In this document: piece by piece, positions 24,512-31,354 of the stretch
How the letters are laid out: the number at the start of each line of letters is the position of its first letter
Position numbering within the stretch: position 1 is the first letter of the stretch
NCBI GenBank assembly: GCA_017880775.1
Contig: JADGRQ010000033.1
Location: 1 to 46,634 of the forward strand
Origin: Burkholderiales bacterium
GTDB lineage: Bacteria; Pseudomonadota; Gammaproteobacteria; Burkholderiales; SG8-39
Direction of reading: 5' to 3'
DNA: 46,634 nt
Notes under the pieces: generated by a model
What the model saw: the letters and a program-made list of their open reading frames with translations, nothing else
Told to the model about the DNA's origin: nothing
Databases searched by the model: none
Translations under genes and position numbers: made by a program

Positions 24512-26250
24512 TGGGTGCATTGCATTCCAACCTGCGCTACGCGCCGGCGCGCGTCGATCTCGAGAAGCGCGCGGACGGCTCGATGCTGCTGCGCTCGCCG
24601 CAGAAGCTCGGTGCATATGCCCGCTGTGCCGGCGAGTGGCTGGAGCACTGGGCCGCGCAGGTGCCGGATCGCGCATTCGTCGCGGAGCGCACGGGAGACA
24701 GCTGGCGCAAGGTCGCTTACCGCGAAGCGCTGGTGGCTGCGCGGCGCATCGGCGGCGCGCTGCTCGAGCGTGGCCTCGGCGCCGAACGCCCGCTCGCCAT
24801 CCTCTCGGACAACTCGGTGGACCACGCTCTGCTCGCGCTCGGCGCGATGCACGTGGGCATCCCCGTCGCGCCGATTTCGCCTGCCTATTCGCTGATGTCG
24901 AAGGATTACGCCAAGCTCAAGGCGATCTTTGACCTGTTGCGCCCGGGTCTGGTCTATGCCGCCGATCCGGCGAAGTTCGCTCCGGCGCTCGCGGCGGTGG
25001 GCGCGCAGGCGACGCCGATCGCGGAACTGCTCGAGGCTTCGCCGAGTGCGCGCACCGATGAGGCGTTCGCCAGGATCGGCCCCGATACGGTGGCGAAGAT
25101 CCTGTTCACCTCGGGCTCCACCGGCACGCCCAAGGGCGTGATCAACACGCAGCGCATGCTGTGCGCGAACCAGCAGATGCTGGCGCAGGGGTGGCCGTTC
25201 ATCGAGGACAAACCTCCGGTGGTGGTCGACTGGTTGCCGTGGAGCCACACCTTCGGCGGCAACCACAACTTCAACATGGTGCTGAGAAACGGCGGCACGC
25301 TGTACGTGGACGGCGGCAAGCCGGCGCCCGGCCTGATCGAAATCTCGGCGCGCAACCTGAAAGACATCGCGCCGAACATGTACTTCAACGTGCCGCGTGG
25401 TTTCGACCTGCTGCTGCCGCTGCTCGAGAGCGATGCCGCGTTGCGCAGCAACTTTTTCCGCAACCTCGACGTGCTGTTCTACGCCGCCGCGGCGCTGCCG
25501 CAGAACCTGTGGGAGCGCATCGAGAAGCTCGCGCTCGAGGAGAAAGGCGGCAAGCTGGCCATGGTCTCGGCCTGGGGCTCTACGGAGACCTCGCCGCTCG
25601 CCACGCAGGTGCATTTCCACATCGACCGCGCCGGCGTGATCGGGCTGCCCGTGCCGGGATGCGAACTGAAGCTGGTGCCCTCCGCTGGCAAGCTCGAGGT
25701 GCGGGTGCGCGGCCCCAACGTCACGCCGGGATACTACAAGCGCGAAGACCTGACCCGTGCGTCATTCGACGAAGAGGGGTTCTACCGCATCGGCGATGCG
25801 CTGAAGCTGGCCGATCCGGCCGATCCGGCTCGAGGCCTCACCTTCGATGGCCGCGTCGCAGAGGACTTCAAGCTCTCGACCGGCACCTGGGTGCACGCCG
25901 GCGCAATGCGCGTCAAATTGATCGCCGCAGGCAATCCGCTGATCCAGGACGCCGTGATCACCGGCCACGACCGCGACGAAGTCGGCGCGCTTGTGTTCCC
26001 GAGCGCCGCAGCGAAAGACATCGCGCCTGAGGAGATCCGCGCAAGGCTCGCCGCGGCACTCAAGGCGCTCGCGGCCGAGAGCGGCAGTTCGATGCACCCG
26101 ACTCGCGTGCTGGTACTCACCGAGCCGCCTTCGATCGACGCCGGCGAAATTACCGACAAGGGCTACATCAACCAGCGCGCGGTGCTGGAGAACCGCGCCG
26201 CGCTGGTGGAGAAGCTGTATGCGCTCGCGCCGGAAGTGATTCGATTGTGA
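24511..26250 (+). CDS. Feruloyl-CoA-synthase-like aryl-CoA ligase
   Basis: AMP-forming acyl-CoA synthetase of 579 residues. The ATP-binding loop FTSGSTGTPKG is at about residues 198-208, followed by WLPWSHTFGGNHNFNMVLRN, WGSTETSP and GEITDKGYINQRAV near the end, where the Lys serves adenylation. The start (LHSNLRYAPARVDLEKRADG, then SMLLRSPQKL) is that of feruloyl-CoA synthases, unlike the benzoate-CoA ligase (BclA) usually found in box clusters. It probably activates an aromatic or cinnamic acid to the thioester used by BoxB. It is coupled to the second boxB by a one-base overlap and to the next gene by four bases. Confidence 0.9.
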   Translation: MGALHSNLRYAPARVDLEKRADGSMLLRSPQKLGAYARCAGEWLEHWAAQVPDRAFVAERTGDSWRKVAYREALVAARRIGGALLERGLGAERPLAILSDNSVDHALLALGAMHVGIPVAPISPAYSLMSKDYAKLKAIFDLLRPGLVYAADPAKFAPALAAVGAQATPIAELLEASPSARTDEAFARIGPDTVAKILFTSGSTGTPKGVINTQRMLCANQQMLAQGWPFIEDKPPVVVDWLPWSHTFGGNHNFNMVLRNGGTLYVDGGKPAPGLIEISARNLKDIAPNMYFNVPRGFDLLLPLLESDAALRSNFFRNLDVLFYAAAALPQNLWERIEKLALEEKGGKLAMVSAWGSTETSPLATQVHFHIDRAGVIGLPVPGCELKLVPSAGKLEVRVRGPNVTPGYYKREDLTRASFDEEGFYRIGDALKLADPADPARGLTFDGRVAEDFKLSTGTWVHAGAMRVKLIAAGNPLIQDAVITGHDRDEVGALVFPSAAAKDIAPEEIRARLAAALKALAAESGSSMHPTRVLVLTEPPSIDAGEITDKGYINQRAVLENRAALVEKLYALAPEVIRL

Positions 26251-26843
26251 GAAACCTTGCGCGCCTGCGCAGCTTCGTTCAGGATATGACGAGCCTCGTC
26301 GACGCGCACGGCGCAGACGAGCCCAAGCTGCTCGATCAGGGAGAAAAGCTCCTGCACGAACTCGTCAGCCACGACGACTGGCTGCCAGACGAATTCGCGC
26401 AGCCTTCGCCGGAAGGCTACCGGCAGTACCTGCTCTACTGCGATCCGCTCGAGCGCTTTTCGGTGGTGAGCTTCGTGTGGATGCCGGGCCACAGGACGCC
26501 GATCCACGACCACACCGTCTGGGGCCTGGTCGGCGTGATGCGCGGCGCGGAGTTGTGCGAGGAATACGGGGTGCCCGAGATGGGCAAGTTGCTCAAACCG
26601 AATGCGGCGCACGAAGTGCGGCCCGGCGACGTGGACCGGGTTTCGCCGCGGATCGGCGACGTCCATGTCGTATCGAACGCGAGGAAGCAGGAAGCAGCGA
26701 TCAGCATTCACATCTACGGCGCGAACATCGGCGCCGTGACGCGCCACACCTTCGATCCAGTAACCGGCGAAGCCAAGCTCTTCATTTCCGGCTACCACAA
26801 CAGCGTGGTGCCGAACCTGTGGGACCGCTCGAAAGAAGCATGA
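26247..26843 (+). CDS. Thiol dioxygenase (3-mercaptopropionate/cysteine dioxygenase-like cupin)
   Basis: Iron-dependent cupin of 198 residues that should oxidise a thiol to a sulfinic acid. The metal-binding His87, His89 and His140 are in TPIHDHTVWGLVGVMRG and PRIGDVHVV. A Gln (RQYLLYCDP, residue 60) lies where cysteine dioxygenase has a substrate-binding Arg; Gln is the mark of the 3-mercaptopropionate dioxygenase branch, so that activity is favoured. The start is a GTG overlapping the ligase stop (GTGA), so it is the last gene of the box operon. Its link to aromatic acid breakdown is unexplained. Confidence 0.88.
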   Translation: MRNLARLRSFVQDMTSLVDAHGADEPKLLDQGEKLLHELVSHDDWLPDEFAQPSPEGYRQYLLYCDPLERFSVVSFVWMPGHRTPIHDHTVWGLVGVMRGAELCEEYGVPEMGKLLKPNAAHEVRPGDVDRVSPRIGDVHVVSNARKQEAAISIHIYGANIGAVTRHTFDPVTGEAKLFISGYHNSVVPNLWDRSKEA

Positions 26844-27040
26844 TCGCGAGCTTCCTTCTTTCGGCGAATGCGCCGCTCGAGGTTTCCAGCCGCTCTTATT
26901 GGCTGGTGGAGGGCGCGCGGCGGGCGTGCGATGGAACCTGTCCTACGTCAGCGCCGACGGCAAGCGCATTCTGGTCGCCCGGGGCGGTCGAACGCCGATC
27001 GCGTTGAGCGTCTGGAGAAGTGCCGGCGGACGGTAGCGCG
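26844..27040. other. Gap between convergent genes with a small inverted repeat
   Basis: About 200 bases between the end of the box operon (+) and the end of the pseudopilin operon (-). CCAGCC (26886-26891) and GGCTGG (26901-26906) can form a six-base stem, but no T-run follows on either strand. One frame is open across most of the gap on the + strand but has no start or recognisable protein. I see no clear gene here. Confidence 0.4.
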
Positions 27041-27580
27041 CTACTTCCCGGCCGGCGGCGGTTGGAAGAACGGTTGCGTGGTCGGCGCCACGGCCGGGAC
27101 ATAGACGAAGCGCCAATCGGAGTAGTGCGAGCGATCCTTGAATGCATCGTCGGCTGCGCGAAAGCCCGCCCGCTTGAACGGCGCGACCTCCGAGTTGCTG
27201 TACACGCCCATGATGCCGCCGCCCGGCGCATCGACCAGCCCCCAGTCCGCGTTGCCGCTGATCGGGTCGCGATAGATCTTGCGCAGGTAGCGCTGCGCGG
27301 CGGGATAGCGCTTGTCCTGCAGCAGGTCTTCCAGCGTCTTCGGAAAAGCCTTCAAGCCGCCGGGCGAACGCTCGTAATAAAGCCCGATGGCGCGTCTGAA
27401 CTGGTCACCTGCGAACAGCAGCTCGCGCTCCTTCTCGCGCTGCGCCAGCGTGTGCCAGCTCACACCGGCGGCGGCCATCAGGATGCCGCAGACCGCCACC
27501 ACGATCAGAACCGCCAGATAGGTGAAGCCGCGCGCGCGCGCGCGGTGGCGCGGCATGAATGCCGGTCCGGGCTTCACCAT
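27041..27580 (-). CDS. Minor pseudopilin-like protein lacking Glu5
   Basis: A 179-residue type II secretion/type IV pilus-like pseudopilin. The prepilin peptidase site is in ARGFTYLAVLIVVAVCGILM, cleaving after Gly and before Phe, followed by a single hydrophobic helix. Position 5 of the mature chain, nearly always Glu in major pilins, is Ala here, as in some minor pseudopilins of the GspK kind. The rest contains a segment typical of pseudopilin-like proteins (LEDLLQDKRYP then RYLRKIYRDPISG). It overlaps the GspG-like gene by seven bases and probably works with it. Confidence 0.88.
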   Translation of the reverse strand: MVKPGPAFMPRHRARARGFTYLAVLIVVAVCGILMAAAGVSWHTLAQREKERELLFAGDQFRRAIGLYYERSPGGLKAFPKTLEDLLQDKRYPAAQRYLRKIYRDPISGNADWGLVDAPGGGIMGVYSNSEVAPFKRAGFRAADDAFKDRSHYSDWRFVYVPAVAPTTQPFFQPPPAGK

Positions 27581-28080
27581 TCTCGGAGCGCGACGCCGTT
27601 CAAGCCCTTGCGCGCGTCGAGCGTGTAGACATCGAATACATCGTCGCCCTCGCGCGGCTCGTTCGGCGGCGAGGCGTAGCTGCGCTTGCCCCAGGTGGCC
27701 GCGGCGGGGATTTCCGGATCGGCATTGAACGGATCGCGCGGCAAGCGGCGCAGGAAGTAGATTTTCGCCTTGGCCGGATTCTTGATGTCCTCGACGCCCT
27801 CGACCAGCGCCTCGAGTTTTTCGGGATAACCCGAAGTGCCGGCCTTGCGGGCAACGCGGCCGTCGTCGCCCGCCTGCTTGTAGGCATCCAGCGCCTCGCG
27901 GATCTGGCGCAGCGCCAGCCGCAATTCCTGCTCCTTGGCGCGCTGCACCGTCAGCTGCATCATCGGCACGGCCACCGTCGCCAGCATCGCGACGATCGCC
28001 ACCGTGATCACCAGTTCGATCAGCGTGAAGCCGCGCGCGGCGCGGGCAGGCCGACTATGGTGATCAGCGAGCTTTCCCAT
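27574..28080 (-). CDS. GspG-like pseudopilin
   Basis: A 168-residue pseudopilin with the standard prepilin site RGFTLIELVITVAIVAMLAT, where cleavage is after Gly and Glu5 is present. The later LRRLPRDPFNADPE and GDDVFDVYT resemble the GspG/PulG calcium loop region of type II secretion major pseudopilins. No other secretion genes (ATPase, secretin) are near, so this pair either serves a machine encoded elsewhere or a reduced system. It precedes the Glu5-lacking pseudopilin with a seven-base overlap. The start at 28080 leaves a 16-residue basic leader. Confidence 0.9.
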   Translation of the reverse strand: MGKLADHHSRPARAARGFTLIELVITVAIVAMLATVAVPMMQLTVQRAKEQELRLALRQIREALDAYKQAGDDGRVARKAGTSGYPEKLEALVEGVEDIKNPAKAKIYFLRRLPRDPFNADPEIPAAATWGKRSYASPPNEPREGDDVFDVYTLDARKGLNGVALREW

Positions 28081-28187
28081 TGGCGCGATTACGGAAGTAG
28101 AAAGTATCTGCGGGCGTCGTGTCTGCCGGTATCGTCATATCTACGGATTGAATTTGCGCCAGCGGCTCGAACCCGAGCGGCGGAGCT

Positions 28188-28838
28188 TCAGCGCGCTCCC
28201 AGTTCCCTCAAGCGCGCGGCGATCGGCTCATTTTTCGCGGCGATGGCGAGCGTAAGCGGTGTGGCGCCCGAAGCGCTCTGCGCGTTGACGTCGGCGCCCT
28301 TGCCGACGAGGAACTCCGCGACCTCGAGCCGCGCATAGAGCACCGCGGTGTGCAGCGGCGTGGTGCCGTTCCGGGTGCGGCTGTTGACGTCCGCGCCGCG
28401 CGAAACGAGCAGGTCGATGAGCGGCTGATTGCCCTTCATCACCGCGAAGTGCAGCGCTGAAGCGCCGGCGCCCGGGTCCTTCGCCTCGATGTCGGCGCCC
28501 CGGTCGATCATTTTCAGCGCGGATTCATAATCGCCCCTGGCGATCGCGTCATGCAAGCCGCGGTCCACGGTGCGCGCGACCGGCGAGCCCTTGAACGCGG
28601 CGGTCGGTGGCGGAGGCTGCGCGGCCGCAGGCTACGGCTTTGGAGTTTCCGCTGGCGCGGCCTCGGCCGGCGAGGCTTCCTGAAGCTTGCTCTCCTCGCT
28701 GCCGAAAATGCGGTTGAAGAAACCGCGAACTGCATTGCCGATGCTATCGAGCGGGTTGGGCTCGGCCTGCGGCTGCTGCGCGAGCGCGGGCAACGCCACG
28801 AGCACACCGCACACCACGGCAAGGATTAGTCCGCGCAT
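28188..28838 (-). pseudogene. Exported ankyrin-repeat protein interrupted by an in-frame amber codon
   Basis: The gene starts with a signal peptide (MRGLILAVVCGVLVALPALA then Q) and reads 68 residues to a TAG at 28632-28634. In the same frame, directly after the TAG, the sequence continues as a Pro/Ala linker and then about four ankyrin repeats (for example GASALHFAVMKGNQPLIDLL and GTTPLHTAVLYARLEVAEFL) to a stop at 28188. Without the TAG it would be one 216-residue exported ankyrin protein. The linker on both sides of the stop has the same Pro/Ala/Glu character, so a point nonsense mutation or a sequencing error is likely. Reinitiation at a GTG near 28568 would give a version without a signal peptide. 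Confidence 0.8.
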
Positions 28839-28863
28839 GCCGAAATCATACCCGCGCCGGCGC

Positions 28864-28974
28864 TCATTTCGAGTTGTTGATCCAGTCGGTGTTGCGCGTG
28901 CGCATGATGTCCTCGTACACGGCTTTCACCTCGGCGGGGGCCTTGGCGTACTCGATCGCTTTCATCAATGCCAT
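28864..28974 (-). pseudogene. N-terminal remnant of a carboxymuconolactone-decarboxylase-like gene
   Basis: A 36-residue frame beginning MALMKAIEYAKAPAEVKAVY, then EDIMRTRNTDWINN. This is the start of AhpD/carboxymuconolactone-decarboxylase-like proteins, where the text normally goes on with a Phe-Trp-Lys type helix and the CxxxH active site. Here it ends after two more residues (SK) with a stop, and the ankyrin gene begins 25 bases later. A GGAGA site precedes the ATG. The active-site part is missing, so it cannot work as the usual enzyme. Confidence 0.6.
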
Positions 28975-29062
28975 GATTTCTCCGGGTGTCGGGGCAGGCC
29001 ATATTAACCCCATGCTGCTCAAGGGCTCCTGCCCCTGCCGCGGCGTGCGATAATCCGGCCCC

Positions 29063-29611
29063 ATGAAATTCCTGTTCGACCTGTTTCCGGTCATCCTGTT
29101 CTTCGTCACCTACGTAATCACGGACGATATCTACGTGGCGACCGCGGTGATCATTCCGGCCACCATTCTGCAGGTGGCGTATGCGCGCATCCGCTTCGGC
29201 AAAGTGGACAAGATGCTGTGGGCCTCCCTCGCGTTGATACTGGTCATGGGCACCCTCACGCTGGTGCTGCATGACAAGCGCTTCATCATGTGGAAGCCGA
29301 CGCTGCTCTACTGGCTGTTCGCCGCCGTGCTGGCGCTGGCGCCGGTGGTGGCGAAGAAAAACCTGATTCGCACGATGCTCGAAAAGGAAATCTCGGTACC
29401 GGCGCAAGTCTGGACCAAGCTCAATTTCGCGTGGGTGGCGTTCTTTCTCGGGCTCGGTTGCCTGAATCTCTACGTTGCGCAAACCTACAGCGAAGCCACA
29501 TGGGTTCAATTCAAGCTTTGGGGTGGCATGGGGCTGATGCTGGTCTTCGTGCTCGCGCAGGCTCTGTTTCTCGCCCGCTACGTGGAAGCTGAAGAAGGCG
29601 GCAAGCCTTGA
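29063..29611 (+). CDS. yciB: Septation protein A (YciB/IspZ family)
   Basis: Inner-membrane protein of 182 residues with about five hydrophobic segments. The start MKFLFDLFPVILFFVTYVIT, the block WKPTLLYWLFAAVLALAP and the segment WVAFFLGLGCLNLYVAQTYS are typical of YciB, which links to cell-envelope synthesis and division in other bacteria. A GATAAT element lies eight bases before the ATG and no Shine-Dalgarno is visible, so the message may have a very short leader. It overlaps the BolA gene by four bases (TTGA) in the order usual for betaproteobacteria. Confidence 0.95.
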   Translation: MKFLFDLFPVILFFVTYVITDDIYVATAVIIPATILQVAYARIRFGKVDKMLWASLALILVMGTLTLVLHDKRFIMWKPTLLYWLFAAVLALAPVVAKKNLIRTMLEKEISVPAQVWTKLNFAWVAFFLGLGCLNLYVAQTYSEATWVQFKLWGGMGLMLVFVLAQALFLARYVEAEEGGKP

Positions 29612-29901
29612 CCGCGGGACCGGTCGAGGGCGAAATCCGCGCGCGCCTGGCCGCGCTGCGGCCCGATGCGCTGGAACTGGTCGACGAGAGCGCGGCGCAC
29701 GCCGGCCATGCGGGCGCCCGCCCGGAAGGACAAACGCACTGGAAGCTGCGTATCGCATCGCCCGTTTTCGCAGGCAAATCGACCGTCGCGCGCCACCGCA
29801 TGGTGTATGCGGCGCTCGGCGATATGATGCAACATCCGATCCACGCGCTTGCAATCCGGGCGGAAACTCCGGACGAAGCGCACCACTCGAAGGGAAAATG
29901 A
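29608..29901 (+). CDS. BolA family protein
   Basis: A 97-residue cytoplasmic protein of the BolA family, which binds glutaredoxins and iron-sulfur clusters and also affects transcription. The pattern LVDESAAHAGHAGARPEGQT then HWKLRIASPVFAGKSTVARH and RMVYAALGDMMQHPIHALAI covers the full family domain, including the conserved His near the end. It starts at a TTG that overlaps the yciB stop, and its own stop overlaps the parvulin start (ATGA). These overlaps show translational coupling of the three genes. Confidence 0.94.
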   Translation: MTAGPVEGEIRARLAALRPDALELVDESAAHAGHAGARPEGQTHWKLRIASPVFAGKSTVARHRMVYAALGDMMQHPIHALAIRAETPDEAHHSKGK

Positions 29902-30746
29902 TGAATTTGCGAACTCTTGCCGCCGCTGCCGTGCTGGTTGCAACGCTCATGCCGGCCCACGCACAGGACGCAGCGAAGGGCGCCAAACCGGCTGCGCCGG
30001 ACGCCGCCAAAGCCGCCAAACCGGCGGCCGCGGGTCCCGTCGCGACCGTAAACGGCGTGGCGATTCCCGCCGCGCGCGCCGAACTGCTTGCGCGCACGCG
30101 CACCCAGCGGGGCGAACCCGACAGCCCGCAATTGCGCAACGCGGTGCGTGATGAACTGATCAACCGCGAGGTGATCACGCAGGACGCGAACAAGACCGGC
30201 CTGTCCAAAAGCCCGGAGTTTGTCATCCAAATGGACCTGGTGCGCCAGGAGGTGCTGCTGCAGGCCTATGTGCGCGAGTACTTCCGCAAGAACCCGGTCA
30301 GCGACGCCGACGTGCAAAAGGAGTACGACCGCGTGCGCGGAGAGATGGGCGACAAGGAGTACAAGGTGCGCCACATCCTGGTCGAGCAGGAGGATCAGGC
30401 GAAAGGCCTGATCGCCGAGCTGAAGAAGGGTGCCAAGTTCGACGAACTGGCCCAGAAGAACTCGAAGGACGAGGGCACCAAGGCGCGTGGCGGAGATCTC
30501 GACTGGCAGAGCCCGGGCGGACTTGTGAAGCCGTTTTCCGATGTGATGGTCAAGCTGGAGAAGGGCAAGGTCAGCGAAACGCCGGTCAGGACGCAATTCG
30601 GCTGGCACGTGATCCAATTGGACGATGTACGTCCGGTCCAGCCGCCGCCGCTTGCGGATGTACGGGCGAAGATCCTGGAGGGGCTGCGGCGGCAGAGGTT
30701 CGACCTCCACATGCGCGAGCTGCGCGCAAAAGCCAAGGTGGAGTGA
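29898..30746 (+). CDS. Periplasmic parvulin-type peptidyl-prolyl isomerase
   Basis: Chaperone/isomerase of 282 residues, exported by a signal peptide (MMNLRTLAAAAVLVATLMPA then HAQ). An Ala/Lys-rich linker is followed by a SurA-like N-terminal helical part (VNGVAIPAARAELLARTRTQ, then LINREVITQDA) and one parvulin domain (VRHILVEQEDQAK to FGWHVIQLDD), with the conserved His in RHIL and GWHV. It should help outer-membrane or periplasmic proteins fold. It overlaps bolA by four bases and the macro-domain gene by four bases. Confidence 0.95.
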   Translation: MMNLRTLAAAAVLVATLMPAHAQDAAKGAKPAAPDAAKAAKPAAAGPVATVNGVAIPAARAELLARTRTQRGEPDSPQLRNAVRDELINREVITQDANKTGLSKSPEFVIQMDLVRQEVLLQAYVREYFRKNPVSDADVQKEYDRVRGEMGDKEYKVRHILVEQEDQAKGLIAELKKGAKFDELAQKNSKDEGTKARGGDLDWQSPGGLVKPFSDVMVKLEKGKVSETPVRTQFGWHVIQLDDVRPVQPPPLADVRAKILEGLRRQRFDLHMRELRAKAKVE

Positions 30747-31306
30747 GCGGCAAGCTTCTCTACGAGACGGATTTCCCGCAAGGCCGGCGTTTCGAGGTCG
30801 TCATGGGCGATCTGCTCGCCCAGCCGGTCGACGCGATCGTCAACGCGGCGAATGCCCGTCTCGCCCACGGCGGCGGGGTCGCCGGCATCATTTCCCGCGC
30901 GGCAGGCCCCGAGCTCGACCGCGAGTCGGAGCGCATCGTGCACGAGCGCGGGCCGCTCGCCACCGGCACGGCGGTCGTCACCACGGCGGGCCGACTTGCG
31001 TTCAGGGGCGTGATCCATGTCGTCGGCCCGCGCCAGAGCGAGGGCAAGGAGGAAGCGAGGCTCCTTCGGGCGCTCAGATCAGGATTCGAGCGGGCCAACG
31101 AGGCCGGCTGGCGCTCTGTGGCATTTCCGGCCGTCAGCGCGGGGATTTTTGCGGTGCCCCCGGAGGTCTGCGCCCGCGCCTACCGGCGCGCCGTCTGGGG
31201 ATGGTACGAGGCGCAACCGGCCACGTCGCTCGCGCTACTGCGTCTTTGCTTGCGGGACGCTCCGGTCATCGCGGCGGTACTCGCGGAAATGCCCGTTTCG
31301 CGCTAG
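30743..31306 (+). CDS. Macro domain protein
   Basis: A 187-residue protein that is nearly all one macro domain, which binds or removes ADP-ribose-type groups. The ligand-binding parts are VVMGDLLAQPVDAIVNAANA, then RLAHGGGVAGIISRAAGPEL and VAFPAVSAGIFAVPPEVCAR. The Asn-Ala-Ala-Asn and the Gly-rich loop are intact, so de-ADP-ribosylase activity is plausible. It starts at a GTG overlapping the parvulin stop, so it is the fourth gene of the yciB operon; that position is unusual and its target is unknown. Confidence 0.93.
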   Translation: MSGKLLYETDFPQGRRFEVVMGDLLAQPVDAIVNAANARLAHGGGVAGIISRAAGPELDRESERIVHERGPLATGTAVVTTAGRLAFRGVIHVVGPRQSEGKEEARLLRALRSGFERANEAGWRSVAFPAVSAGIFAVPPEVCARAYRRAVWGWYEAQPATSLALLRLCLRDAPVIAAVLAEMPVSR

Positions 31307-31354
31307 ATTCGGGGTTCGGCAGTAGCTAACGATCGATTCCCCCGGAGAAGACCC

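Noticed and set aside
28188-28568. Stand-alone ankyrin gene starting at a GTG
   Set aside because: The frame is continuous with the upstream signal peptide except for one TAG, so one broken gene explains it better than two genes.
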